A stretch of 64,000 nucleotides of DNA from assembly GCA_020634235.1 (NCBI GenBank), contig JACKCB010000001.1, positions 372,001 to 436,000 of the forward strand, written 5' to 3'. The position numbers and the translations under genes are program-made. How positions within the stretch are numbered: the first letter of the stretch is position 1; the number at the start of each line of letters is the position of its first letter. The notes below the pieces were generated by a model. It had not been told where the DNA came from. It was given only the letters and a program-made list of their open reading frames with translations, and ran no database searches. This document shows, one piece after another, positions 7,656 to 16,106 of the stretch. The stretch is from Ardenticatenaceae bacterium. GTDB taxonomy: Bacteria; Chloroflexota; Anaerolineae; Promineifilales; Promineifilaceae.

Positions 7656-9050
7656 TCAGCCGGCGGTGATGGCCGCGATCAGGGCATCCAGCAGGAGCTG
7701 CTCCTGGCCGGGCAATACGGTGCGCGGGTCCACCAGCAGCCGGTCGCCGGCCACGCGGGCGACCACCGGCGGCTCGCCCACGCGCAGCCGCGTCGCCAGC
7801 GCATCCACGGCCACCGATTCAATGGCCAGCAGGGTGGTGGGTAGTGTGCTGCCGGGCAGGCTGCCCCCACCTACCGCCGATTCGCCAGGCTGCACCCCGG
7901 CCGGGATGCCCGCCCCCTGTAACTGTTCCGCCCAATCCTGGGCCGTGGCCCCGATGTCCGCCCCCGGCCGGGCGATCATCTGCCACACCGGCACGGTGGC
8001 CGGCGCTTCCGCCCGCAAATAGTGGGCCAGCGTGGCCGACAAACCGGCCAGGCACAACTTGTCGGCGCGCACCGCGCGGGCCAGCGGATGCTGCCGGATA
8101 CGCGCCAGCAGCGCCTCCCGGCCACAGAGCAGGCCCGCCTGCGGGCCGCCCAGCAGCTTATCCCCGCTAAAGGCCACCACATCTGCACCGGCGGCAATCC
8201 CGGCCGGGACCGTCGGTTCACCAGCCAGGCCATACGCCGCCGTATCTAGCAGCGCGCCGCTGCCCTGGTCATACAGCAGCGGCACATCATGCTGGTGGGC
8301 CAGTTCGGCCAGTTCGGCCAGCGAAGGCTCACTGGTGAAGCCCACAATTCTGAAATTGGAGTGGTGGGCCACCAGGATGGCCCCGGTGCGCTCATTGATA
8401 GCCTGGGCATAGTCGCGCAAATGGGTGCGGTTGGTGGTACCCACTTCCACCAGGCGCGCCCCAGACTGGGCCATTACATCGGGCACGCGAAAACCGCCAC
8501 CAATCTCCACCAACTGGCCCCGGCTAATGATGACTTCCTGGCCCCGGCAAAGGGCTGTGAGCATCAGCAGCACCGCCGCGGCGTTGTTGTTGACCGCCAG
8601 GGCTGCCTCGGCCCCGGTCAGGCGGCACAGGAGCTGTGCGGCATGCACGGAACGCGATCCCCGCGCCCCGGCCGGGAGGTCATACTCCAGGCTGCTGTAG
8701 CCGGCCGCGGCCTGCTGGATGGCCGCCTGCGCCGCCGCGCTCAGCGGCGCGCGCCCCAGATTGGTGTGCACAATCACCCCGGTGGCATTGATAACCCCCT
8801 GCAGGGTGGGAACCAGATAGCCGGCCAGCCAGGCCGCCGCCGCAGCCATGAGGTCATCCCCGGCCGGGGGCACCGCCTGCCCGGCCAGAATCGCCGCCCG
8901 CCGCTCCGCCAGCACGGCCCGCAGCGCCGCTACCAGCAAGGTGTGGCCATAATCGGCAGCCAACGCTGCCGCCTCGTTCGTGGCCAACAGCCGGTCCACG
9001 CCAGGCAGTTGGCGCAGCGCCGCCTGTTTATCTAACTCGCTCGCGTTCAT
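7656..9050 (-). CDS. selA: L-seryl-tRNA(Sec) selenium transferase
   Basis: PLP enzyme that converts Ser-tRNA(Sec) to Sec-tRNA(Sec) with selenophosphate. The protein shows the SelA layout: N-terminal helical region with RQLPGVDRLL, GVINATGVIVHTNLGRAPLS, EYDLPAGARGSR, VNNNAAAVLL, and the PLP lysine in FSGDKLLGGPQAG. About 464 residues from the ATG at 9050 (MNASELDKQ); an upstream in-frame start at 9074 is possible. Its presence implies that the cell also has selB, selC and selD, none of which is in this window. It fits the UGA-containing SelW-like gene 5.4 kb away at 14440-14712. Confidence 0.96.
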   Translation of the reverse strand: MNASELDKQAALRQLPGVDRLLATNEAAALAADYGHTLLVAALRAVLAERRAAILAGQAVPPAGDDLMAAAAAWLAGYLVPTLQGVINATGVIVHTNLGRAPLSAAAQAAIQQAAAGYSSLEYDLPAGARGSRSVHAAQLLCRLTGAEAALAVNNNAAAVLLMLTALCRGQEVIISRGQLVEIGGGFRVPDVMAQSGARLVEVGTTNRTHLRDYAQAINERTGAILVAHHSNFRIVGFTSEPSLAELAELAHQHDVPLLYDQGSGALLDTAAYGLAGEPTVPAGIAAGADVVAFSGDKLLGGPQAGLLCGREALLARIRQHPLARAVRADKLCLAGLSATLAHYLRAEAPATVPVWQMIARPGADIGATAQDWAEQLQGAGIPAGVQPGESAVGGGSLPGSTLPTTLLAIESVAVDALATRLRVGEPPVVARVAGDRLLVDPRTVLPGQEQLLLDALIAAITAG

Positions 9051-9103
9051 CGTTGCTTCATCAAGCCCGACCAACCCGGCCGGGTCTCCCTCGTCGCAGA
9101 AAG

Positions 9104-9580
9104 TTACATCGTCTGCACGGCGCGCGTGCGCAGTTGCAGCAGCACCTCAAACAAAACCAAGACCACGGCCACCAGCAGCACCACCGCCAGACCCAGCGTG
9201 CGGTTCATGCGCAGCCAGACGCAAAAAGCGATCCACAACCCCACCCACATCGACTGGCGCAGCACCAACAAAAAGCGCGGGTGGGGGTAGCGCCGGTCAA
9301 AGCGCCGGTTAAGGAAGTAAGCCAGGGGCAGCATCAGGCCGGTTACGGACATCAGCACAGCCGCCAGGAAAGCCAGCAAAATCTCGAAATTGGCAGCCTC
9401 CAGGATGGCCGGCGCGTCGATCTGGTCCAGGGCAGTTGCGCGCAGCAAATCCAGCCGCTGCACATCAAACGGCCAGAAGTTGTCCACGATGTGGTTGATG
9501 GCCAGCAAGCCCAGTACCAACAGGCCCGCGCCCAATAACAGGTAGGGAATCACTCCCAGGCGTTGTATGATCGATCGCAT
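9104..9580 (-). CDS. Hypothetical four-helix membrane protein
   Basis: A 158-residue protein with about four membrane helices: residues 8-28, a second around 65-90, and a pair around 110-150. The loop between helices one and two is polar. I recognise no enzymatic motif. It begins with MRSIIQRLG and ends in a basic tail (QLRTRAVQ). It sits 54 bp upstream of selA on the same strand and downstream of the 143-residue gene. Membrane location is inferred from hydrophobicity only. Confidence 0.7.
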   Translation of the reverse strand: MRSIIQRLGVIPYLLLGAGLLVLGLLAINHIVDNFWPFDVQRLDLLRATALDQIDAPAILEAANFEILLAFLAAVLMSVTGLMLPLAYFLNRRFDRRYPHPRFLLVLRQSMWVGLWIAFCVWLRMNRTLGLAVVLLVAVVLVLFEVLLQLRTRAVQTM

Positions 9581-9648
9581 CAGAAACGTTCACCGGTGCA
9601 ATGGCGCATTCTCTTGCCGGCAAGAGGTCGCCAGTTCGCATGGGCGGG

Positions 9649-10080
9649 CTAGTTCACCCGTTCGTCGACCTGCTGGGTTTGCATCAGGTGCAGCAGCGCC
9701 TGGCCGTAGGCATCGCTGGCCTGGTCGGCGGCAAAGCTTACGGTCTGGCCGGCCAGACGAATGGTGCAGGTATACCCGGCCGGGGGCGTATGGCGCAGCA
9801 CAAGTCCCGGCACCAGGCCGACCAGAATCTCGCGCAGTTGCGCATCCGTCGGCATCCAGATCACCTCCGACTGTAAAATGTAATCCAATGCCCACTCGGC
9901 GGTGCCATGAAACGTCACCACCGGCCGTCCCTGGTACAGTTCCAGATAGGCTTGCAGATCGGCCAACACAAAAACCCGGTCTTCCAGGTTTGGCTCTGGC
10001 ACCATGAAAAAGTCGTGCAATTGTGGATCCCAGACCAGACCAGCTTCCTTCAACTGCTTTGCTAGCGTCGGCGCAATCAT
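9649..10080 (-). CDS. Conserved hypothetical protein, 143 aa
   Basis: A soluble protein beginning MIAPTLAKQLKEAGLVW followed by FFMVPEPNLEDRVFVLADL. This beginning matches, from memory, a small family found in Actinobacteria and Chloroflexota that is sometimes labelled 'pilus assembly protein CpaE' without evidence. The body reads as an alpha/beta fold with no catalytic signature that I recognise. It lies 15 bp downstream of the 745-residue pseudo-phosphatase gene on the same strand, so the two are probably co-expressed. I do not assign a function. Confidence 0.72.
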   Translation of the reverse strand: MIAPTLAKQLKEAGLVWDPQLHDFFMVPEPNLEDRVFVLADLQAYLELYQGRPVVTFHGTAEWALDYILQSEVIWMPTDAQLREILVGLVPGLVLRHTPPAGYTCTIRLAGQTVSFAADQASDAYGQALLHLMQTQQVDERVN

Positions 10081-10095
10081 TTACCACCTTCCCGG

Positions 10096-12333
10096 TTAGT
10101 TTTGCGTGGCCACATAAAGGCCGTTAGAAGTCGTGACGAAAATGCGCAGTGGCGATTCGGCAATATCGAAATCGCCCATATTGGTAAACAGCTCCTGGTC
10201 GGTTTCCAGGTCCACCGCTTTATACTGCGCCAGGAATGTTCCCCCCAGGCTAAGCTGAATAATCCGGCCGCTGCCGGGATCAGCTACAAAAATGGAGGAG
10301 TTCAGGCCCCGGCCGATGATCTTCAGCCTGGTGGGAGCAATGAGCGGCGTGGTCATGCCGCTGTCACGCAGGTTGGTCTCTTCCCACAACAACGACCCAT
10401 TGACATAACGGCGCATCCGGCCATCCCCATAAAGCACCAGGATGCTGCCATCTTCGGCGTAAATGTCGATATCGACCGCCTTGTCCAGGTCTGGCAGTTC
10501 AATGGCCCGCTGCTCCTCATCCACAAAAAAGCCGCTGCCCTCGGCAAAATAACGCCAGATGCGGGCCGCGCCGGGATCCAGAACGTACATGCGTTCGTTG
10601 AAGTAGGTTATGGCCACGGGATTCTGCCATTCGCTGGCCAACCCCAGCTTGGTTGCCTGCAGCTCGCCAAAGGTAGGCACAAACGTGGTTAGCAGGCCGG
10701 CCCTGTCCAACATGGTCAGTCCGGCCTCGCTGACCTGCGTATCCCGGCTGCGCCAGGTCATGTCGAATAGGGTGCCCACAATTTGGTTGCCCACTGCCTG
10801 GCCGCTAAATAGGATTTCGCTGGCCGTCTCGGCGGTGAAGGTCACAAAGTCTTCGGCGGTCTCATGGCGAAAGACCCGGCCGGTACCACGATCCAGGGCG
10901 AAGATGTCGCCGTTGAGTCCTTCACGCAGGACCAGGCTGCCCATGTTGGCCCCGGCCGGGTAGGTATACAAGCGGCGTCCGGCAAGGCGGGTCACGTCTT
11001 CGATCAGGTCTGTCTGCACCAGGGCCGTCTGGCGCAGGCGCTGCACGTCGGGGTCATCCGGCCGGATCACTTCCGCTTCGGCGGCCAGCAGCAGCACCTC
11101 GTTGTAGTAAGTGCGTTGGGCCAGGGCGTCATCCGTTTGGGCGGCCAGACCAATCGCCTCATTCATATCGCGCTTGATTTCGCTCATGCGCTGCACCCGG
11201 CCGCGCTGTACAAAGACACTGGTGACAATGACGGCCACAATAATGGGAATGAGGACGGCGATGAGCGCCGGCAGCGCCCAGCCATCATCGCTGCCACGCC
11301 CGTTGCTGCGGGTCTGGGCCTCGCGGGGCGGCCGCAGCCGGCCCATCAGGTCGGCCAGCCAGCCGGTGGCCACACCTGCGCCAATGGCCGCCCGCGAGGT
11401 GGCCTGGCGAGCTGTGTCTTGCACTTCTTCGGCGCTGGGCAGGACCACCTGGGGCGGGCTGCTTTTGCGTTTGTTTTGGGCTGGGGGCGGGTTGTCTTTT
11501 TGCCCGGCCGGGCGAATATCGCGGCGTGGGGCGGCGGTCGGGGCCGCCACCATCACGTCTGGCAGGTCCGGCGGGGCCTCATCAATAAACTCAACCAACA
11601 GCAGGCGGGCCGTTTCCTGGCCAATCATCTGCCGCAGTTGGGGCAGGGCTTCCTCAACGGTGCTGTCAACCAGGGCGCGCTTCACCGCTTCGGCCGGCAG
11701 GTTCGTCAGCCGGGGATCGGCCAGCAGCAGCATGTCGCCCGGCTCCAGCCAGTTGTGGAAGTAGCGCAGATCCAGCCCGGCGGTGCGGCCCAGGGGGGTC
11801 ATTCGGTCGGGTTCCCCGGCCGGGAGCCGTTCCACCCCAAAATTGCGGGCGATGAGGGCAAAGGCCTCACCCGTCTGCACCATGAACAGCTCCTGCCCGC
11901 GCATCACTGCACAGACCAACGCCCCCTCGCGCAAAGCGCCCTTGCCGCTAATATTCACCCGCAGCAGCCGCTGGTTCGCTTCCATGATGGCCGTGCGCAG
12001 GGCGGAGGTCACCCCACCGGAGCTTTGGTAATAGTGGTCACGGATGAGGTCAAGCAAGGTTTGGGCCAGTTCGCTGTACCCGGCCGGGGGGCCAGACAAT
12101 GACAGGTGCACAAACAGGGAGTCTCGCTCCCGGCCGCGAGCTGCTTTAGGTGGGGCAGAAATCGCCAGCACGCCGGGAACGCCCTGCGGCCCAGACGCAG
12201 CTGTGTCTTGCGTTGCGCCCTCAATCAGATAAAGTTGGCCAATGACCGCTTGCAGTTCCACCGTTTCCGTTACCGTTACGCGCCTGCTTGAGTACGCGCC
12301 AAGTTCCAGCTTGTGCGCCGGTAAGGATAACAC
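10096..12333 (-). CDS. Pseudo-PP2C / transmembrane / beta-propeller-like protein
   Basis: A 745-residue three-part protein. Residues 1 to about 260 resemble a PP2C phosphatase fold: ALVCAVMRGQELFMVQTGEAFALI corresponds to the usual block ending in GDSRAYL. The metal-binding aspartate of GD is glutamate here, and the later DG motif reads LLLADPRL, so catalysis is unlikely. A basic Pro/Lys-rich linker follows, then one membrane helix at about 350-373, then a C-terminal half of repeated beta segments (DPGAARIWRY, DPGSGRIIQL) suggesting an NHL-like propeller outside the membrane. The start is a GTG at 12333 without a clear ribosome site; it is divergent from the hydrolase gene. Role unknown; a sensor or scaffold is a guess. 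Confidence 0.72.
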   Translation of the reverse strand: MLSLPAHKLELGAYSSRRVTVTETVELQAVIGQLYLIEGATQDTAASGPQGVPGVLAISAPPKAARGRERDSLFVHLSLSGPPAGYSELAQTLLDLIRDHYYQSSGGVTSALRTAIMEANQRLLRVNISGKGALREGALVCAVMRGQELFMVQTGEAFALIARNFGVERLPAGEPDRMTPLGRTAGLDLRYFHNWLEPGDMLLLADPRLTNLPAEAVKRALVDSTVEEALPQLRQMIGQETARLLLVEFIDEAPPDLPDVMVAAPTAAPRRDIRPAGQKDNPPPAQNKRKSSPPQVVLPSAEEVQDTARQATSRAAIGAGVATGWLADLMGRLRPPREAQTRSNGRGSDDGWALPALIAVLIPIIVAVIVTSVFVQRGRVQRMSEIKRDMNEAIGLAAQTDDALAQRTYYNEVLLLAAEAEVIRPDDPDVQRLRQTALVQTDLIEDVTRLAGRRLYTYPAGANMGSLVLREGLNGDIFALDRGTGRVFRHETAEDFVTFTAETASEILFSGQAVGNQIVGTLFDMTWRSRDTQVSEAGLTMLDRAGLLTTFVPTFGELQATKLGLASEWQNPVAITYFNERMYVLDPGAARIWRYFAEGSGFFVDEEQRAIELPDLDKAVDIDIYAEDGSILVLYGDGRMRRYVNGSLLWEETNLRDSGMTTPLIAPTRLKIIGRGLNSSIFVADPGSGRIIQLSLGGTFLAQYKAVDLETDQELFTNMGDFDIAESPLRIFVTTSNGLYVATQN

Positions 12334-12365
12334 GGGAAAGCCAGAAAAGCGATATCAGTAGACAA

Positions 12366-13163
12366 ATGCCCACTACAACCGTGAACGAGATCAACCTCTA
12401 TTATGAAAGCACCGGCCGGGGCGATCCCCTGCTGCTGCTGCATGGCCTGGGTTCCAGCGGCCGCGATTGGGCGCTGCAAGTGCCCGAATTTGCCGCCCAT
12501 TACCAGGTCATCACCCTGGATACGCGGGGTCATGGCCGCTCAGACAAACCGGCCGGGCCGTACAGTGTGCCCCTCTTTGCCAGCGACGTCGCCGCGTTTC
12601 TGCGCCGGTTGGCTCCCGGCCGGGTCCATCTCCTGGGCCTCTCCATGGGCGGCATGATCGCCCTGCAATTGGCCCTGGACGCACCCGAACTGGTGCGCAG
12701 CCTGATCATCGCTAACAGTGCGGCCGAGCTGCGGCCACGCACCCCGGCCGAGCGCTTCGCCATCTGGCAGCGCTTCCTGCTCATGCGGCTGGCCGGCATG
12801 CGCCAGATGGGGCAGTACCTGGCGCGGCGTTTCTTCCCCCGGCCGGAGCAGGCCGAAATCCGGCGCATCTTCATTGAGCGCTGGGCCGAAAACGACAAGC
12901 CCGCCTACCTGGCGACCATGCGCGCCTTGCTGGGCTGGTCGGTGGCCGATCGACTGCCGGCAATCAGCCAACCGGTGTTGATCCTCTCCGCCGAGTACGA
13001 CTACATCCCCCGCTACCTCACCGACCGCTTGTGCGCAGCCCTACCCCAGGCCCAATTCCAGCGTATCCCCGACTCGCGCCACGGCAGCCCGGTCGACCAG
13101 CCGGCGCTGTTTAACCGGGCCGTATTGGATTTCCTGGCCCAATTGCCAGATAATGGGGTCTGA
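12366..13163 (+). CDS. Alpha/beta hydrolase
   Basis: A 265-residue alpha/beta-hydrolase. The oxyanion-hole segment LLLHGLGSSGRDW is near residue 20. TLDTRGHGRSDKP follows. The nucleophile elbow is GLSMGG (Ser near residue 97), the acid lies in the SAEYDYI segment, and the catalytic His is in DSRHGSP close to the C-terminus. The triad looks complete, but the substrate cannot be read from sequence; esterase, lactonase and dehalogenase-type members look alike. I use the ATG at 12366, although there is no strong ribosome site. The gene is divergent from the pseudo-phosphatase gene, with only 32 bp between them. Confidence 0.85.
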   Translation: MPTTTVNEINLYYESTGRGDPLLLLHGLGSSGRDWALQVPEFAAHYQVITLDTRGHGRSDKPAGPYSVPLFASDVAAFLRRLAPGRVHLLGLSMGGMIALQLALDAPELVRSLIIANSAAELRPRTPAERFAIWQRFLLMRLAGMRQMGQYLARRFFPRPEQAEIRRIFIERWAENDKPAYLATMRALLGWSVADRLPAISQPVLILSAEYDYIPRYLTDRLCAALPQAQFQRIPDSRHGSPVDQPALFNRAVLDFLAQLPDNGV

Positions 13164-13238
13164 AAGTCGCCGGATCGTGGGCCGTCACCTCTGACGGGCA
13201 GACGAACTTGCCCACTGACCCGCTTCAAGGAGTGATCA

Positions 13239-14012
13239 ATGAAGATTCTAATTGCCGGGGAGACCCCGTTTATTGAGGAGATTGGGCAGCTCTGCCTGGC
13301 TGCCGGCCATGACACCACGCTCTACCTGGTGGAGGATTTCTACAGCGCGGTGGAGAGCGGCTCGTTTATGCCAGTGGAGGGGAGCGTGGACGTGCTCATT
13401 GAGCTGCACAACGAATCAGCCGATGCCAAGCAGGAGCTGCTGCTGGGATTGGGGCAGGTGCTGCCGCCGCGCGCGCTGGTGCTGGCCTCGGCGCTGGCGA
13501 CCAGTGCTACGCAGGCGGCGGCCTGGGTGCCCAACCCGCAGCGGGTGGTGGGGTTTGGCGTGGTGCCGCCGCTAGGCCCGGCCGGGTTGGTTGAGCTGGC
13601 CCCCGCCCTGCAAACCAACGACGCCAACCTGGCCCGCGCCGCCGCCTTCTGGAAAGGGCTGGGCTGCGACACCGTCATCGTGGCCGACGGGCCGGGCCTG
13701 GTGCGTGCCCGCGTGGTCTGCTGCCTCATCAACGAGGCCACCAGCGCCCTGATGGAGGGCGTGGCCACGGCCGAGGACATTGACAAGGCGATGAAGCTGG
13801 GCACCAACTATCCGATGGGGCCGCTGGCGTGGGCCGACCTGCTGGGGCTGGACATGGTGTTGGGCGTGATGAATGGGTTGTTCGCCGAGTGGGGCGAGGA
13901 CCGTTACCGGCCCACGCCGCTGCTGCGGCGCATGGTGGCCGCCGGCTATTTAGGGCGCAAAAGCGGCCAGGGATTTTATGTGTACCCGGCCGGGGCAGGT
14001 AACAAAGCCTGA
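13239..14012 (+). CDS. 3-hydroxyacyl-CoA dehydrogenase-like protein, catalytic residues lost
   Basis: 257 residues with the two-domain layout of short 3-hydroxyacyl/3-hydroxybutyryl-CoA dehydrogenases. The C-terminal domain is well kept (INEATSALMEGVA, DIDKAMKLGTNYPMGPL, LRRMVAAGYLGRKSGQGFY). The N-terminal NAD domain is not: the expected GxGxxG is replaced by ILIAGETPFIEEIG, and the HFFNP motif with the catalytic His reads VGFGVVPPLG, without any His. It therefore looks non-catalytic or altered in chemistry. AAGGAG stands before the ATG at 13239. The stop overlaps the next start (TGATG), coupling it to the zinc-ribbon gene. Confidence 0.8.
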   Translation: MKILIAGETPFIEEIGQLCLAAGHDTTLYLVEDFYSAVESGSFMPVEGSVDVLIELHNESADAKQELLLGLGQVLPPRALVLASALATSATQAAAWVPNPQRVVGFGVVPPLGPAGLVELAPALQTNDANLARAAAFWKGLGCDTVIVADGPGLVRARVVCCLINEATSALMEGVATAEDIDKAMKLGTNYPMGPLAWADLLGLDMVLGVMNGLFAEWGEDRYRPTPLLRRMVAAGYLGRKSGQGFYVYPAGAGNKA

Positions 14013-14260
14013 TGGCCGTATCGCGCTGCCACGAATGTGAGCAAGACCCCCTGGAAAAACGGCGTTACGGCGGCAGCGGGCTGGCCGAGGGCAGCGCCTG
14101 CCCCATCTGCTACCAACCCACCTGCCGCTATCACCTGACCACCGTGCGCTGGCGCTGGCGAGACGGCGGCCAGTTGGGCGATACGCTCATCTGCAAGGCC
14201 TGTAAACGCAGCTACGCCCATCGCAGTTGGGATGTGGCCAATCGTGACTGGATTACCTGA
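14012..14260 (+). CDS. Small zinc-ribbon protein
   Basis: 82 residues with several Cys/His pairs: CHEC near the N-terminus, CPIC and CRYH in the middle, and CKAC near residue 70. Two treble-clef or ribbon-like zinc sites are likely. It is highly charged, with no membrane segment. Its start overlaps the stop of the dehydrogenase-like gene, so translation is coupled. Function is unknown. Confidence 0.72.
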   Translation: MAVSRCHECEQDPLEKRRYGGSGLAEGSACPICYQPTCRYHLTTVRWRWRDGGQLGDTLICKACKRSYAHRSWDVANRDWIT

Positions 14261-14439
14261 ATGGGTCAGGCAGCCGCCCGCCGCCACGACCCTCAACCAC
14301 CCCAGACCGGCAAAAACAGGGTCTTTGGGACTTCAGCAGGAGTGCAGGCTTTAGCCGGAACCATTCCAACTGAAATCTCCGCTTCGCCCCACATTCGAGG
14401 GGTGACCCCACGAATTCCAAGAGAGCCTAAGATTACCGG

Positions 14440-14712
14440 TTACGAGGGATAGACCGGGACGTCCGGCCCTACCAGTTCGCGAAAAAGCGCCAGAATCTCA
14501 CCTGGCTCGGCATGTCGCCGCTGGATTGTCTGCTTGGAATAGAGCAGCTCCCCGTTAACGCGGAATTCAAACGCGCCCTTGCTCCCCATAATCAGGCCAA
14601 AATCTTCAATAAGATGCTGGTAATCTGCCAAAATCTCATCCGCCACCCGGACGGCACGCGCGCGATAGTTTCAGGGCACGCAGTATTCAAGGGTAATTCT
14701 GTACTTCTGCAT
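14440..14712 (-). CDS. SelW/Rdx-family selenoprotein with in-frame UGA (CVPU)
   Basis: Conceptual translation reads MQKYRITLEYCVPU, then NYRARAVRVADEILADY, and continues to the stop at 14440. The UGA at 14671-14673 replaces the second cysteine of the CxxC that Rdx (SelW/SelT/SelH) proteins carry in this place. The rest of the fold matches: a beta-strand before CxxU and, after it, an FEFRVNGELLYSKQ hairpin, typical of the family. 90 residues including Sec, normal length. GGAGGT lies at 14719-14724, 6 nt before the ATG at 14712 (another ATG at 14715). A normal reading would stop at residue 13, and an automatic caller would report only the part after the UGA. selA in the same window supports Sec insertion. 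Confidence 0.88.
14641..14656 (-). promoter_or_regulatory. Candidate SECIS hairpin after the Sec codon
   Basis: On the minus strand UGCC and GGCG can pair around an 8-nt loop that begins GU, starting about 15 nt after the UGA. The placement suits a bacterial SECIS, which lies in the coding region just after the codon, but the stem is short and I judged the pairing by eye. Confidence 0.4.
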
Positions 14713-14816
14713 CATGATACCTCCAGAGTTGCAATGCACATGCGGCATCGCCAATCTGCTTCTGGCTCATCCCTCTTGCGCCAGTTCGCAGCGGAGTATA
14801 ACTTGGCCCCAATATC

Positions 14817-14845
14817 TTGACAATCGGGCGCGGCTAAGATAGCAT
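14817..14845 (+). promoter_or_regulatory. Sigma70-type promoter of tRNA-Ala(CGC)
   Basis: TTGACA (14817-14822), a 17-nt spacer and TAGCAT (14840-14845). The predicted start lies about 8 nt before the tRNA gene. Confidence 0.7.
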
Positions 14846-14859
14846 ACTCGATGGCTCCG

Positions 14860-14932
<73 letters not shown>

Positions 14933-15174
14933 TTTTTTTGCTGTTAACAGCTGAATAACAAAGCTTTGAACAGGAGTAGTAGGTACCCGGCCGGGTCGTC
15001 CGGCCACCGCAGAGAGTCGCTTCACCGGCTGCAAGAGCGACAACACGTACCGAACTCGCCTGGGAGCTGCGGCAGCGAACAGCCAAACGGCTTGGTAGTT
15101 GTCGACGGGTAGCGCCGTTAACCGTTTGAGTGGGTGTTTGGCCGGCAAATTGTGGCCACCAGCGAAATTTGTGT

Positions 15175-15180
15175 TACAAT
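15175..15180 (+). promoter_or_regulatory. Extended -10 before tRNA-Ala(GGC)
   Basis: TGT-TACAAT forms an extended -10 element ending 28 nt before the tRNA gene. I see no good -35 hexamer at 16-18 nt. Confidence 0.5.
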
Positions 15181-15208
15181 GCTGGCCGCTGTAGGAATTA
15201 AAATTCAA

Positions 15209-15281
15209 GGGCCTGTAGCTCAGTTGGGAGAGCACCACAATGGCATTGTGGGGGTCAAGGGTTCGAGTCCCTTCAGGTCCA
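15209..15281 (+). tRNA. tRNA-Ala (anticodon GGC)
   Basis: A second 73-nt alanine tRNA with acceptor, D and T stems nearly identical to the tRNA at 14860. The anticodon stem is CCACA/TGTGG and the loop is ATGGCAT, so the anticodon is GGC and reads GCC/GCU. G3-U70 is present. CCA is not encoded in full (discriminator A followed by CTAA). Confidence 0.96.
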
Positions 15282-15326
15282 CTAACTTTTTTTTGCCGGA
15301 CAACACCAATCAGAGTGGTAACGCGG

Positions 15327-15365
15327 AACCTCTTTCGTCTCTGTAACGAAAGAGGTTTTTTGTTT
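15327..15365 (+). terminator. Rho-independent terminator after tRNA-Ala(GGC)
   Basis: AACCTCTTTCG (15327-15337) pairs with CGAAAGAGGTT (15347-15357) around a 9-nt loop. A T-rich run follows. Confidence 0.88.
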
Positions 15366-15377
15366 TTGGCGGGCGCA

Positions 15378-15974
15378 ATGCAAGAAATCTGGCTGGATTC
15401 GCCATATGGTAAGGTGTTTGGGCAGCAAACAGGCCCGCTGGCAGGGCCGGTGGTGCTGGGTCTGCATGGTTGGAGCCAGCGCAACGGCTGGCACACCTGG
15501 CAGCCGCTCATGCAGCCGCTGGCTGAAGTGGGCTGCCGGGTGGTGTGTGTGGATATGCCCGGCTGGGGCCAATCCCGGCCGGGACCCGGCACGCCCCTCA
15601 CCACCGCCCAGGCCGTGACCACCGTCCAGGCCTTGCTAGATAGCCTGCAAGCCACGACGGCTGTGCTGCTGGGCAAAAGCTGGGGCGGTGGCGTGGCCAT
15701 CACCCTGGCTTTGGATGATCCCGGCCGGGTGCGCAAACTCATTCTCACCGCCCCCGCCTTCCGCCAACCGGAGCGGCTGCCCCAGGTTACCCAGCCCGTG
15801 CTGCTAGCCTGGGCCGAGGATGACCCGGTCATCCCCTTTGCCTATGCCCAAATCTTTGCCGGCGCACTGCCCCACTGCCAACTCGTCACCTACCCGGCCG
15901 GGGGCCACAGCGCCGCCCAGAAAAATGCGGCCGACTTCGCCCCCAAAGCCGTCGCCTTCCTGCGTGAGTCCTAA
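15378..15974 (+). CDS. Alpha/beta hydrolase, short
   Basis: A 198-residue alpha/beta-hydrolase with LGLHGWSQRNGWHTW (oxyanion hole), DMPGWGQSRPG, the nucleophile elbow GKSWGG (Ser near residue 97), an acid in AWAEDDPVIPF and a final His in YPAGGHSAAQ. The lid region between strands 6 and 8 is very short compared with the paralogue at 12366, which explains the small size. The ATG at 15378 lies about 11 nt after the T-run of the tRNA terminator, so the gene must have its own start inside or after that hairpin. No substrate can be inferred. Confidence 0.82.
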   Translation: MQEIWLDSPYGKVFGQQTGPLAGPVVLGLHGWSQRNGWHTWQPLMQPLAEVGCRVVCVDMPGWGQSRPGPGTPLTTAQAVTTVQALLDSLQATTAVLLGKSWGGGVAITLALDDPGRVRKLILTAPAFRQPERLPQVTQPVLLAWAEDDPVIPFAYAQIFAGALPHCQLVTYPAGGHSAAQKNAADFAPKAVAFLRES

Positions 15975-16106
15975 CGTGCACCCCACCGCGCCACGACCAA
16001 CCGCCAGAACCCAAACCAACGCGAACCCGCATTATCCGTGCCCCCATGTCTTCACTGCCGGCATAATGCCCGCCATTCAACACAACCCTACCAACCAGGA
16101 GATCGT

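Noticed and set aside
10864..12102. 412-codon plus-strand frame opposite the 745-residue protein
   Set aside because: It has no ribosome site and low-complexity His/Gln/Gly composition; the minus-strand protein has clear domain structure.
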